A DNA stretch of 64,000 nucleotides from Burkholderia anthina (GTDB lineage: Bacteria; Pseudomonadota; Gammaproteobacteria; Burkholderiales; Burkholderiaceae): NCBI RefSeq assembly GCF_902498995.1, contig NZ_CABVLY010000024.1:62001-126000 (forward strand), read 5' to 3'. Position numbers and translations under genes: made by a program. Positions 27,701-36,005 of the stretch are shown here, in pieces. Numbering within the stretch: position 1 is the stretch's first letter; the number at the start of each line of letters is the position of its first letter. A model generated the notes under the pieces. That model did not search any database. It saw only the letters and a list, made by a program, of their open reading frames with translations, and was not told where the DNA came from.

Positions 27701-28353
27701 GTCGCGTCGACTCCCGCAATGGTGAAGCGCACGCGATCGCCGGGCAGCAGCAGCGTCGGCTGCGGCCGCGCCGGATCGAACAGCACGTGCGACGTGCGGC
27801 CGATCAGTTGCCAGCCGCCGGGCGACGTGGTCGGGTAGATGCCGGTTTGCGCGCCGCCGATGCCGACCGAGCCGGCCGGCACTTCGAGCCGCGGCGCCGC
27901 GCGGCGCGGCGTGTGCAGCGACGCATCGAGGCCGCCGAGATACGCGAAGCCGGGCTGGAAGCCGATGAAGAACACGACGTATTCGCCGGCCGCGTGACGC
28001 GCGACGACCTCGTCGGCCGACAGTCCCGTGTGCGCGGCGACGGCCGGCAGGTCGGGGCCGGCGGCACCGCCGTATTCGACGGGGATCTCGACCGTCCGGC
28101 CGTCCGCGTGCTCGACGTCGGCCGTCTCCCACGCGTCGCGCAGCGCCGGCGTGAGCGAGTCGGCCGTCGCGGCGAGCGCGTCGAACACGATCGTCAGGTT
28201 GTTCATGCCGGGCACGACGTCGATCACGTCGGGCCACGCGCGCGCGACCTCGGCGACGGCCCAGACGCGGCGCTGGCAATCGAGCGTGGCGGGCGGCGGC
28301 ACCTCGCAGACGAGGGCGGTATCGCCGAGCGGATAAATGCGGGGTAGCGTCAT
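27697..28353 (-). CDS. pxpB: 5-oxoprolinase subunit PxpB
   Basis: This 218-aa subunit has the KipI/AHS1 fold: PRIYPLGDTALVCEV at the N-terminus, MNNLTIVFDAL, the conserved VEYGGAAGPDLPAVAAHTGLSADEVVARHAAGEYVVFFIGFQPGFAYLGGL, and GSVGIGGAQTGIYPTTSPGGWQLIGRT. It is the first gene of the pxpBCA operon and divergent from a winged-helix regulator across a short AT-rich gap. In Bacillus the homologous pair is KipI-KipA, but the pxpA neighbour here supports the 5-oxoprolinase role. Confidence 0.94.
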   Translation of the reverse strand: MTLPRIYPLGDTALVCEVPPPATLDCQRRVWAVAEVARAWPDVIDVVPGMNNLTIVFDALAATADSLTPALRDAWETADVEHADGRTVEIPVEYGGAAGPDLPAVAAHTGLSADEVVARHAAGEYVVFFIGFQPGFAYLGGLDASLHTPRRAAPRLEVPAGSVGIGGAQTGIYPTTSPGGWQLIGRTSHVLFDPARPQPTLLLPGDRVRFTIAGVDAT

Positions 28354-28402
28354 CGGACGGGCACGGTTCGAACGGCAATGTTAGCGCACATTGTCAATAA
28401 AA

Positions 28403-28410
28403 TATCGATA
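28403..28410. promoter_or_regulatory. AT-rich palindrome in the pxpB/regulator divergent gap
   Basis: TATCGATA is a perfect 8-bp palindrome inside an AT-rich stretch (about 28388-28420), midway between the divergent pxpB and winged-helix genes. It is a plausible operator for the regulator, but this is only a guess from position. Confidence 0.3.
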
Positions 28411-28501
28411 ACTTACCAATAAGCGTTTTTGCCTAGCTCGCATGCCGATGCTTCTGGCGTACACTCGGCACACCCTGACATCCTGCTTGCGCCGCCTTTC
28501 C

Positions 28502-29014
28502 ATGAAGCGTCCTCCGACCAAGATCGTGTCATCCGAACACCTCGTTTCCGATTCGAGCGCGGAGCTGTCGGAACTCGAATACGGGCTCATCATGGCCGGC
28601 AACGCGTTCAACCGATGGATGGTGCGCTGCATGTCGGCCGCCGGTGCGAAGGACATGACGGCGGTCGAGGTATCGCTGCTGCATCACGTCAGCCATCGCG
28701 AACGCAAGAAGAAGCTCGCCGACATCTGCTTCGTGCTCAATATCGAGGATACGCACGTCGCGACCTATGCGCTGAAAAAACTGATCGCGCGCGGCTATGT
28801 GAAGAGCGAGAAGAACGGCAAGGAGGTGTTCTTCTTCGCGACCGACGCGGGCCGCGATCTGTGCCTGAAGTATCGCGAGGTGCGCGAGCACTGCCTGATC
28901 GAGACGCTGAAGGACAGCGGCCTCACCAACCAGCAGATCGGCGACGCGGCGCAGTTGCTGCGCCATGCATCGGGGCTCTACGACACGGCCGCGCGTGCGG
29001 CGGCATCGCTGTAA
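28502..29014 (+). CDS. MarR-like winged-helix transcriptional regulator
   Basis: This 170-aa protein (from ATG 28502) has a helical N-terminus (SELEYGLIMAGNAFNRWMVRCMSAAG), then a winged helix-turn-helix: MTAVEVSLLHHVSHRERKKKLADICFVLNIEDTHVATYALKKLIARGYVKSEKNGKEVFFFATDAGRDLCLKY. The pattern is MarR-like. An in-frame ATG at 28442 would add 20 residues of low-quality sequence; neither start has a clear Shine-Dalgarno. It is divergent from pxpB, so it may regulate the oxoprolinase operon, which is inference. The effector is unknown. Confidence 0.82.
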   Translation: MKRPPTKIVSSEHLVSDSSAELSELEYGLIMAGNAFNRWMVRCMSAAGAKDMTAVEVSLLHHVSHRERKKKLADICFVLNIEDTHVATYALKKLIARGYVKSEKNGKEVFFFATDAGRDLCLKYREVREHCLIETLKDSGLTNQQIGDAAQLLRHASGLYDTAARAAASL

Positions 29015-29088
29015 ACGATTGCGAACGGAACGGCGCGCGGCGCCGGGCTGACGGGCGTGCGGCAACGGCCGCGGCGCCGCGCGCCGCG

Positions 29089-29697
29089 TCATCCGGCGGC
29101 CGGGTAGAGCGCGCCGTCGGTCACGATCCAGCGCATCGCGAGATCGTGCGCTTCGGCCGGCAGCGCATCGACGCGGCATGCTTCATACGCGATGCCGACC
29201 GTTACCGGCAGCGTGTCGCCCGGCCATACGGCGAGCGTGCGGTCGTAATAGCCGCCGCCATAGCCGAGCCGGTAGCGCTGCAGGTCGAATCCCACACACG
29301 GAATCAACAATAGATCGGGCACGACGGCGATCCCCGACGCCGGTTCCGGAATCCGGTGATGGCCTTCGCGCATCGGCGTCGCCGCATCCCACGCGTGGAA
29401 CGCGAGCGGCGTGTGGTGCTCGCCGATCACCGGCAGCGCGGCGCGGCGGCCCGCGCTTGCCGCGGACCATGCGAGCACCGCATCGCGGGCGTCGAACTCG
29501 CCCGGCAGCGGCCAGTAGAAGCCGACGGTGCGCGGCGCGAGCCGCTCGAGCAACTGGCGCAGCCGCGCGTCGAGCGCGGCGTTCGCGGCGGGCTGAGACG
29601 CGGCGTCGCGACGCGCGCCGGACAGCGTTTTGCGCAGCGCAACCTTCGGGTTCGGCACAGGGTTGCATGCTATGCTTTCGCTCACTTCGTGCTCCAT
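29089..29697 (-). CDS. ygfA: 5-formyltetrahydrofolate cyclo-ligase
   Basis: This 202-aa enzyme converts 5-formyl-THF to 5,10-methenyl-THF with ATP, clearing an inhibitory folate. Visible motifs are LRKTLSGARRDA near the N-terminus (substrate and ATP contacts), FYWPLPGEFDARDAVLAW, and the phosphate-binding LLIPCVGFDLQRYRLGYGGGYYDRTLA. The gene is divergent from the lytic transglycosylase with only 8 bp between start codons, so its promoter must overlap the other coding region or lie within it. Confidence 0.93.
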   Translation of the reverse strand: MEHEVSESIACNPVPNPKVALRKTLSGARRDAASQPAANAALDARLRQLLERLAPRTVGFYWPLPGEFDARDAVLAWSAASAGRRAALPVIGEHHTPLAFHAWDAATPMREGHHRIPEPASGIAVVPDLLLIPCVGFDLQRYRLGYGGGYYDRTLAVWPGDTLPVTVGIAYEACRVDALPAEAHDLAMRWIVTDGALYPAAG

Positions 29698-29705
29698 TCA
29701 AAACG

Positions 29706-31658
29706 ATGTCGAACAGCCTTTTCCGAGTATATCGCGCGGTCGCGCTGACGCTTTCGGCCGCCGCGCTCGTGGCGGGCACGGCGGCGTGCGCCGCACCGAG
29801 CGACGACACGCTCGCCGGGGATGACCAGATCTTCGTGCAGCTTCGCGAAGCCGCGCGCCGCAACGACGCCGCGAAGGCCGCGCAGCTCGCGTCGATGATC
29901 CCGAACTATCCGGTCCCGTCCTACGTCGAGTATTTCCAGATCAAGCCGCAGCTGTTCGATTCGTCGGGCCGCGCGCGCATCGATGCGCCCGACGCGCCCG
30001 TGCAGTCGTTCCTGCAGCGCTACGACGGCCAGGCGATCGCCGACCGCCTGCGCAACGACTACCTGCTCGTGCTCGGCGCGCGCCACGACTGGCGCGGCTT
30101 CGACGACCAGTACAAGCGCTTCGTGCTCGACGACGACACGCAGGTCAAGTGCTACGCGCTCGAATCGCGCGCGGCGCGCGGCGAGAACGTCGCCGATGCG
30201 GCGCGTGCGCTGCTCGTCGAGCCGAAATACTACGGCGATGCCTGTGTCGACCTGATTACCGCGCTCACCGTCAACCAGCAGTTCACGAGCGACGACGTGT
30301 GGCAGCAGGCGCGCCTCGCGTTCGAGCAGAACTACACGTCGCTCGGCGGCAAGATCGTCGACGCGCTCGGCCCGCGCCCGGCCGGCTTCGACCAGGCGAC
30401 GAGCGCGCCGCCGCTGTACCTCGCGCGCGGCGTCGGCCCCGACGCCGCCTCGCACCAGCTCGCGCTGATCGCGCTCGGCCGCATGGCGCGCAACGATCCG
30501 GACGCGGCGGCGGGGATGCTGACATCGGTCGCCGCGTCGCTGACGAAGCAGGAGCAGGCGATCGGATGGGGCGCGATCGGCTACCAGGGCGCGCTCAAGC
30601 GCTCGCCGCTCGCGTCGGTCTGGTATGCGAAATCCGCGAACGCGCCGCTGTCGAACCCGGGCTACGAATGGCGCACGCGCGCCGCGCTGCTCGCCGGCAA
30701 CTGGCCGATGGTGCGCTGGTCGATCGAGCAGATGCCGCCGTCGCTGCGCGACGATCAGGCGTGGATCTACTGGCATGCGCGCGCGCTCAAGCAGAGCGGC
30801 GACACGCTGCAGGCGAACCAGGAATTCGAGCAGGTCGCCGGCCAGTTCAACTTCTACGGGCAGCTCGCCGGCGAAGAGCTGGGCCAGCGCACGACGATCC
30901 CGCCGCGCACCAAGGTGAGCGACGCCGAGGTCGACGCGATGAGCAAGATCCCGGGCTTCGCGCTCGCGCAGCGCTTCTATGCGCTGAACCTGCGCCTCGA
31001 AGGCAACCGCGAATGGAACTGGCCGCTGCGCGGGATGACCGATCGCCAGCTGCTCGCGGCCGCCGAATACGGCAAGCGCGTCGAGCTGCTCGACCGCACG
31101 GTCAACACCGCCGACCGCACGAAGGCCGAGCACGACTTCACGCTGCGCTACCCGTCGCCGTACCGCGACATCGTCGAGCGCTACGCGCGCTCGACGGGCC
31201 TCGACGTCGAATGGGCGTACGGGCTGATCCGCCAGGAATCGCGCTTCATCACGACCGCGCGCTCGTCGGTCGGTGCGGGCGGCCTGATGCAGCTGATGCC
31301 GGCGACGGCCCAGATGGTCGCGAAGAAGCTCGGACTCGGCCCGATCACGCGCGCGCAGATGCACGACATCGATACCAACATCCAGCTCGGCACCTGGTAT
31401 CTGTCGGACATCTACAACAACTTCGACAGCTCGCCGGTGCTCGCCACCGCCGGCTACAACGCGGGCCCGGGGCGGCCGCGCCAGTGGCGCCAGGTGTTGA
31501 CGCAGCCGGTCGAAGGCGCGATCTTCGCGGAGACGATCCCGTTCAACGAGACGCGCGACTACGTGAAGAACGTCCTGTCGAACACTGTCTATTACGCGGC
31601 GCTCTTCGAGGGGAAACCGCAATCGTTGAAGAAACGTCTGGGCATGATCTCGCCCTGA
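29706..31658 (+). CDS. slt: Soluble lytic murein transglycosylase
   Basis: This is a 650-aa periplasmic enzyme that cuts the MurNAc-GlcNAc bond of peptidoglycan with formation of 1,6-anhydroMurNAc. It has a signal peptide (to about residue 28, ending near AACA), a long alpha-superhelical U domain, and a C-terminal SLT domain from about residue 490: VEWAYGLIRQESRFITTARSSVGAGGLMQLMPATAQ (catalytic Glu in RQESRF), GTWYLSDIYN and ATAGYNAGPGRPRQWR. Length matches the Slt70 family. A Cys close to the cleavage region (TAACAAP) leaves a lipoprotein possible, though Slt70 itself is soluble. Confidence 0.93.
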   Translation: MSNSLFRVYRAVALTLSAAALVAGTAACAAPSDDTLAGDDQIFVQLREAARRNDAAKAAQLASMIPNYPVPSYVEYFQIKPQLFDSSGRARIDAPDAPVQSFLQRYDGQAIADRLRNDYLLVLGARHDWRGFDDQYKRFVLDDDTQVKCYALESRAARGENVADAARALLVEPKYYGDACVDLITALTVNQQFTSDDVWQQARLAFEQNYTSLGGKIVDALGPRPAGFDQATSAPPLYLARGVGPDAASHQLALIALGRMARNDPDAAAGMLTSVAASLTKQEQAIGWGAIGYQGALKRSPLASVWYAKSANAPLSNPGYEWRTRAALLAGNWPMVRWSIEQMPPSLRDDQAWIYWHARALKQSGDTLQANQEFEQVAGQFNFYGQLAGEELGQRTTIPPRTKVSDAEVDAMSKIPGFALAQRFYALNLRLEGNREWNWPLRGMTDRQLLAAAEYGKRVELLDRTVNTADRTKAEHDFTLRYPSPYRDIVERYARSTGLDVEWAYGLIRQESRFITTARSSVGAGGLMQLMPATAQMVAKKLGLGPITRAQMHDIDTNIQLGTWYLSDIYNNFDSSPVLATAGYNAGPGRPRQWRQVLTQPVEGAIFAETIPFNETRDYVKNVLSNTVYYAALFEGKPQSLKKRLGMISP

Positions 31659-31670
31659 TCCGCCATCGTC

Positions 31671-31697
31671 ACACTGCCGCGCGGGACGCGGCAGTGT
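31671..31697 (+). terminator. Hairpin after slt
   Basis: A perfect 11-bp stem (ACACTGCCGCG and its complement) with loop CGGGA, 12 bp after the slt stop, followed by TTGATAA. The T run is weak, so efficiency is uncertain. Confidence 0.6.
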
Positions 31698-31701
31698 TGA
31701 T

Positions 31702-31861
31702 AAGGGGCCGTTCACGCTCGTAACGGGCAAAACGCGTTCCCCGACCGGAAAAATCACACATGGGGCCGGCCGCCGGACGGGCCGATCGCATGCGTCATGC
31801 TCGTTGCGCTCGGCCCTTCCGGCGGCCGGCGCAAGCCCGTTATGAGCGTGAACAGCCCCTT
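31702..31861. repeat. 160-bp nested imperfect inverted repeat
   Basis: The outer arms 31702-31728 and 31835-31861 are reverse complements at 25 of 27 positions. The inner arms 31766-31784 and 31811-31829 match at 18 of 19. Together they can fold into one long stem with internal and terminal loops. The right outer arm ends one base before the GGAGG Shine-Dalgarno of the next gene. No reading frame inside is supported. It could be a leader structure or a repetitive palindromic element. Confidence 0.8.
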
Positions 31862-31874
31862 GGAGGTCCACGAC

Positions 31875-32834
31875 ATGGATGGCCAGACCGTCGCGCTGCT
31901 GGGCGGCACCGGCTTCATCGGCAGCCGGCTCGTCAATGCACTGATCGACGCCGGCAAGCAGGTGCGCATCGGCACGCGGCGACGCGAGCACGCGCGCCAC
32001 CTGCAGATGCTGCCGGTCGAAATCGTCGAGCTCGACGCGCTCGATACGCGCACGCTGGCCCGGTTCGTGGCCGGCGCGCACGCGGCGATCAACCTGGTCG
32101 GCGTGCTGCACGGCGGCCGCGGCACGCCGTACGGGCCGGGCTTCGAGCGCGCGCACGTCGCGCTGCCGGCCGCGCTGGCCGCCGCATGCATCGAGGTGGG
32201 CGTGCGGCGCGTGCTGCACATGAGCGCGCTCGGCGCGGATTCGCACGGCGCGAGCATGTATCAGCGCTCGAAGGGCGACGGCGAGGCCGCGCTGCATGCG
32301 GTCGCGGCGACCGATTCGCTCGCGGTGACGATCTTCCGGCCGTCGGTCGTGTTCGGCCCCGGCGACGCATTCCTCAACACGTTCGCGAAGCTGCAGCGCA
32401 CGCTGCCCGTGCTGCCGCTCGCGATGCCCGATGCGCGCTTCCAGCCGGTATTCGTCGGCGACGTCGTGCGCGCGTTCGTCAACACGCTCGATCTCGCGGC
32501 CGCGCACGGCAAGACCTACGAACTCGGCGGCCCGACCGTCTACACGCTCGAGCAGCTGGTGCGCTATTGCGGCACGCTGGTCGGCCGGCAGGCCCGCATC
32601 GTGCGGCTGCCCGACGCGCTCGCGCGGCTGCAGGCGCGCGTGTTCGAAAGCCTGCCCGGCGAGCCGGTGCTCACGCGCGACAATCTCGCGTCGATGTCGG
32701 TGCCCAACGTGCTGTCCGGGCCGCTCGCGCCGGAACTCGGGCTGTCGCCCGCGAGTCTCGAAAGCATCGCACCCGCGTATCTCGGCAACGCCGCGCAGCG
32801 CTCGCGCTTCGACTGGTTCCGCTCGCGCCGCTAG
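31875..32834 (+). CDS. NDUFA9-like NAD(P)-binding short-chain epimerase-family protein
   Basis: This 319-aa atypical short-chain dehydrogenase/epimerase-family protein has the Rossmann motif VALLGGTGFIGSRLVNALIDAGKQV, then the RRVLHMSALGADSHGASMYQRSKGDGEAAL segment (a tyrosine/lysine-like active region) and FRPSVVFGPGDAFLNTFAKL. It resembles the complex I NDUFA9 subunit family and bacterial relatives of unknown substrate. I chose the ATG at 31875 because GGAGG lies 8 bp upstream. An upstream ATG at 31797 would lie in the inverted repeat. Confidence 0.88.
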   Translation: MDGQTVALLGGTGFIGSRLVNALIDAGKQVRIGTRRREHARHLQMLPVEIVELDALDTRTLARFVAGAHAAINLVGVLHGGRGTPYGPGFERAHVALPAALAAACIEVGVRRVLHMSALGADSHGASMYQRSKGDGEAALHAVAATDSLAVTIFRPSVVFGPGDAFLNTFAKLQRTLPVLPLAMPDARFQPVFVGDVVRAFVNTLDLAAAHGKTYELGGPTVYTLEQLVRYCGTLVGRQARIVRLPDALARLQARVFESLPGEPVLTRDNLASMSVPNVLSGPLAPELGLSPASLESIAPAYLGNAAQRSRFDWFRSRR

Positions 32835-32889
32835 GGCGCCCCACGCGGCCGCTTTCGTCCTTCATTTCTCCGCTTTTCGGAACCCCGCC

Positions 32890-33537
32890 ATGAAACTCGT
32901 CATTGGAGACAAGAACTACTCGTCCTGGTCGATGCGGCCGTGGCTGCTGCTCGCGCACTTCGGCATCCCGTTCGACGAGATCGCGATCGCGCTGCGCCGC
33001 GACGACACCGCCGCGCGCATCCGCGAGTATTCGCCGTCCGGCAAGGTGCCGTGCCTGATCGACGACCACGGCGCCGCGATCTGGGATTCGCTCGCGATCG
33101 CCGAGACGCTCGCCGAGCGCTATCCGCACTTGCCGATGTGGCCGGCCGATCCGCTGCAGCGCGCGCAGGCACGCTGCGTTTCGGCCGAGATGCATTCGGG
33201 CTTCGCCGCGGTGCGCACGCAGATGGGGATGAACGTGCGTGCGTCGATGCCCGGGCGCGGCGCGACGCCCGACGCGCTTGCCGACGTCGCGCGCATCGAC
33301 GCGCTGTGGAGCGCGTGCATCGAGGCCTCGGGCGGGCCGTTCCTGTTCGGTGAATTCGGGATCGCCGATGCGATGTATGCGCCCGTCGTGATGCGCTTCA
33401 ACACGTATGCGCCGGCGCTGTCGCCGGAGGCGGCAGGCTACGCGGCGCGCGTGACGGCGCTGCCGGCGGTGCAGCGGTGGATCGATGCCGCGCGCCGCGA
33501 AACCAACGTGATTGCCGAATACGAACCCCAGCCATGA
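32890..33537 (+). CDS. Glutathione S-transferase family protein
   Basis: This 215-aa cytosolic protein has the thioredoxin-like N-terminal domain (MKLVIGDKNYSSWSMRPWLLLAHFGIPFDEIAIAL, with the YSSWS active-site loop; SGKVPCLIDDHGAAIWDSLAIAETLAERYP binding the gamma-glutamyl part of glutathione) and an all-helical C-terminal domain ending in LPAVQRWIDAARRE. Substrate specificity is unknown. The stop overlaps the cca start by 4 bp, so the two genes are translated together, though their functions are not obviously linked. Confidence 0.9.
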   Translation: MKLVIGDKNYSSWSMRPWLLLAHFGIPFDEIAIALRRDDTAARIREYSPSGKVPCLIDDHGAAIWDSLAIAETLAERYPHLPMWPADPLQRAQARCVSAEMHSGFAAVRTQMGMNVRASMPGRGATPDALADVARIDALWSACIEASGGPFLFGEFGIADAMYAPVVMRFNTYAPALSPEAAGYAARVTALPAVQRWIDAARRETNVIAEYEPQP

Positions 33538-34775
33538 ACATCTACGCAGTCGGCGGAGCGATCCGCGACGAATTGCTCGGCGTGCCGGTTCAGGACCGCG
33601 ACTACGTGGTGGTGGGCGCCACGCCCGAGCAGATGGCCGCGCAGGGCTTCCGGCCGGTGGGCAAGGATTTCCCCGTGTTCCTGCATCCGGACACGCAGGA
33701 GGAATACGCGCTGGCGCGCACCGAGCGCAAGACGGCGGCCGGCTATCACGGCTTCCAGTTCTACTACGCGCCGGACGTGACGCTCGAAGAGGATCTCGCG
33801 CGGCGCGACCTGACGATCAACGCGATGGCGCGCGAGGTGAGCCCGGAGGGCGCGCTGGTCGGCCCCGTGATCGACCCGTTCGACGGGCAGGCCGACTTGC
33901 GCGCGCGCGTGTTCCGGCACGTGAGCGACGCGTTCGTCGAGGATCCGGTGCGGATCCTGCGGATCGCGCGCTTCGCCGCGCGCTTCGCGGATTTCACGAT
34001 CGCGGACGAAACGCTCGCGCTGATGCGGCGGATGGTCGGCGCGGGCGAGGTCGATGCGCTGGTGCCCGAGCGCGTATGGCAGGAGATCGCGCGCGGGCTG
34101 ATGGAAGCGAGGCCGTCGCGGATGTTCGCGGTGCTGCGCGAGTGCGGCGCGCTCGCGCGCATCGTGCCGGAGGTCGACGCGTTGTGGGGCGTGCCGCAGC
34201 GCGCCGACTACCACCCGGAAGTCGACACGGGCGTGCACGTGATGATGGTCGTCGACTATGCGGCGAAGCAGGGCTATTCGCTGCCGGTGCGCTTCGCGGC
34301 GCTCACGCACGATCTGGGCAAGGCGACGACCCCGGCGGACGTACTGCCGCGCCACGTCGGCCATGAAGGCCGCAGCGTCGACCTGCTCAAGCCGTTGTGC
34401 GAGCGGCTGCGCGTGCCGAACGAATGCCGCGATCTCGCGCTGGTGGTCGCGCGCGAGCACGGCAACCTGCATCGCGTGATGGAGATGGGCGCGGCCGCGC
34501 TGGTGCGGTTCTTCGAGCGCAGCGACGCGCTGCGCAAGCCGGCGCGCTTCGCCGAGATGCTGCAGGCGTGCGAATCGGATGCGCGCGGCCGGCTCGGGCT
34601 CGAGACCCAGCCGTATCCGCAGGCGGAGCGGCTGCGCGTGGCGCTGGTGGCGGCGCGCAGCGTCGACGCGGGCGCGATCGCGCGCGGGGTCGGCAACGAC
34701 GCGCTGCAGATCAAGGATGCCGTGCATCGCGCGCGCGTCGAGGCCGTCAAGCAGGCGCTCGCGATCGCCGAATAG
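33534..34775 (+). CDS. cca: Multifunctional CCA-adding enzyme
   Basis: This 413-aa tRNA nucleotidyltransferase adds or repairs the 3' CCA end. It has MNIYAVGGAIRDELLGVPVQDRDYVVVGATPEQM (nucleotide-binding GGxxRD), ARTERKTAAGYHGF, LEEDLARRDLTINAMA (catalytic region) and VEDPVRILRIARFAARF. The C-terminal HD phosphohydrolase domain follows (FAALTHDLGKATT, VGHEGRSVDLLKPLCERL, ALVVAREHGNLHR), which adds 2',3'-cyclic phosphodiesterase and phosphatase activity in proteobacterial enzymes. Length is typical. Confidence 0.95.
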   Translation: MNIYAVGGAIRDELLGVPVQDRDYVVVGATPEQMAAQGFRPVGKDFPVFLHPDTQEEYALARTERKTAAGYHGFQFYYAPDVTLEEDLARRDLTINAMAREVSPEGALVGPVIDPFDGQADLRARVFRHVSDAFVEDPVRILRIARFAARFADFTIADETLALMRRMVGAGEVDALVPERVWQEIARGLMEARPSRMFAVLRECGALARIVPEVDALWGVPQRADYHPEVDTGVHVMMVVDYAAKQGYSLPVRFAALTHDLGKATTPADVLPRHVGHEGRSVDLLKPLCERLRVPNECRDLALVVAREHGNLHRVMEMGAAALVRFFERSDALRKPARFAEMLQACESDARGRLGLETQPYPQAERLRVALVAARSVDAGAIARGVGNDALQIKDAVHRARVEAVKQALAIAE

Positions 34776-34812
34776 GGTGGACGGGCCCGGGCGCCCCCCC
34801 GGCTGCGCCGCG

Positions 34813-35625
34813 CTATTTCTTCGTGCGGGCTGCGGTGCGGCGGGCCGGTGTGGCGGCAGCCGGGCGTTTGCCGGCAGGCGTGCGCGGTTTCGCGGCAGGC
34901 GGTTGTTCCGCGGCGCGGGCCGGTTTGCCGGTGGGCGTCGCGACCTGCGCGTCGCGCTCGCGTGTGGCCGCCGGTTCGCGGCGGCTCACGCGCGGCTCGC
35001 CGGGTGCCGCGTCGGCATCGTGCCCGGCCGGCCGGATGCCCATCGTCGCCGAAACGAGTTCGGCGCAGCGGTCGTCGAAGAGCGGCAGCGTGCCGACCGC
35101 GATCAGCTCGGCGGGCCCGTCGCCGACGTTCGCGACGCGATGGCGCTTGCGCGCGTCGAAGTGCAGCGAATCGCCGGGCGCGAGCGGGTAATCCTGCTTG
35201 CCGATCGTGTAGCAGAGCTGGCCGGTCAGCACGTACACGAACTCGTCGCCGCCGTGCGCGACCCATTCCGACCGGTAGCCCTCCATCATCCGGACTTTCA
35301 GCGCGTTGATCTGGCTGCCGTCGAAGGTGGTGGACAGCCGCTCGTACCATTGCGACATCGCATCGACCGCGTACGGTTCGCGGCTGCCTTCGTGCGAGTC
35401 GGGCTGCGCCTGGCGCGGCTGGTCGATCAGCGCGCCGAGCGGCACGTTCAGCGCCTTCGCGACGTTGACGAGCGACGACAGCGAGATGCCCGTGAGATGG
35501 CGCTCGACCTGGGACAGGAACCCGACCGACAGATTCGCTTCGGTCGCGACTTCCAGCAGCGTCTTCTTCGCTTCCCGGCGCAGGCGCCGAATGCGCTGGC
35601 CGATACGCATGATGTCTGAATCCAT
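34813..35625 (-). CDS. XRE-family regulator with C-terminal cupin and basic tail
   Basis: This 270-aa protein has an N-terminal XRE helix-turn-helix (MRIGQRIRRLRREAKKTLLEVATEANLSVGFLSQVERHLTGISLSSLVNVAKAL), a central cupin (EWVAHGGDEFVYVLTGQLCYTIGKQDYPLAPGDSLHFDARKRHRVANVGDGPAELIAVGTLP), and a tail of about 50 residues rich in Ala, Pro, Lys, Arg and Thr. This design is common in regulators of polyamine, amino-acid or peptide catabolism (PuuR-like). It is divergent from an M24 peptidase across a 380-bp gap with three copies of a 21-bp repeat, which are its most likely operators. The tail has no clear fold and may strengthen DNA binding. Confidence 0.9.
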   Translation of the reverse strand: MDSDIMRIGQRIRRLRREAKKTLLEVATEANLSVGFLSQVERHLTGISLSSLVNVAKALNVPLGALIDQPRQAQPDSHEGSREPYAVDAMSQWYERLSTTFDGSQINALKVRMMEGYRSEWVAHGGDEFVYVLTGQLCYTIGKQDYPLAPGDSLHFDARKRHRVANVGDGPAELIAVGTLPLFDDRCAELVSATMGIRPAGHDADAAPGEPRVSRREPAATRERDAQVATPTGKPARAAEQPPAAKPRTPAGKRPAAATPARRTAARTKK

Positions 35626-35782
35626 GAATCTCTTTCGTGGCAACGAGTCGGAAGGCGAGCGGAAGGGCGGTGCAGTCGCCGGGCCGTTGTTTTGACGCGA
35701 ATCGCGCGAGACATGGCCGTCCGGCCGACGATGCGGGCGCATTGTACCGTGCGGCATCGCCCGCGCGGCATGCCGTATCGGC

Positions 35783-35803
35783 AATTTTAGCTGCACCAAA
35801 ATT
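35783..35803. promoter_or_regulatory. Operator-like repeat copy 1 (XRE/M24 gap)
   Basis: 21 bp of the form AATTTTAG-N7-AAAATT, a partial inverted repeat with AT-rich ends. Copies 2 and 3 share AATTTTAG and an AC pair in the middle. Copy 1 overlaps copy 2 by 4 bp. Confidence 0.55.
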
Positions 35804-35820
35804 TTAGCTTGACCTCAATT
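35800..35820. promoter_or_regulatory. Operator-like repeat copy 2, overlapping a -35 element
   Basis: AATTTTAG-N7-TCAATT, a diverged right half. It covers the -35 hexamer TTGACC of the promoter at 35809-35837, so binding here should block transcription of the peptidase gene. Confidence 0.5.
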
Positions 35821-35837
35821 TCGGCGTGCTCTAGATT
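35809..35837 (+). promoter_or_regulatory. Sigma-70-like promoter toward the M24 peptidase gene
   Basis: TTGACC (35809-35814), a 17-bp spacer and TAGATT (35832-35837). Spacing is ideal and the -35 matches 5/6. It would give a leader of about 160 nt before the ATG at 36006. Confidence 0.55.
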
Positions 35838-35855
35838 CTGTCGCGCTGCATCAGG

Positions 35856-35876
35856 AATTTTAGTGAGACAAAAATT
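35856..35876. promoter_or_regulatory. Operator-like repeat copy 3
   Basis: AATTTTAG-N7-AAAATT, the same pattern as copy 1. It starts 56 bp after copy 2 and lies just downstream of the predicted transcription start, which would suit repression or looping. The rest of the 380-bp gap (35626-36005) is GC-rich with no supported gene. Confidence 0.55.
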
Positions 35877-36005
35877 CAGAGCCTGGCCGCGCGACCTACG
35901 CGGCGGGTGGCCCGACGGGGCGCCGGACGTACGCCACGCTGCGTGTCGTCCGCGTATCGCATTGCGCCGCGGGCGGCCGATAACAACGCATCACGCGAGC
36001 ATCCG

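Noticed and set aside
29682-32507. 941-codon minus-strand frame
   Set aside because: Antisense to slt and the NDUFA9-like gene, with biased Arg/Ala composition and no recognisable domain.
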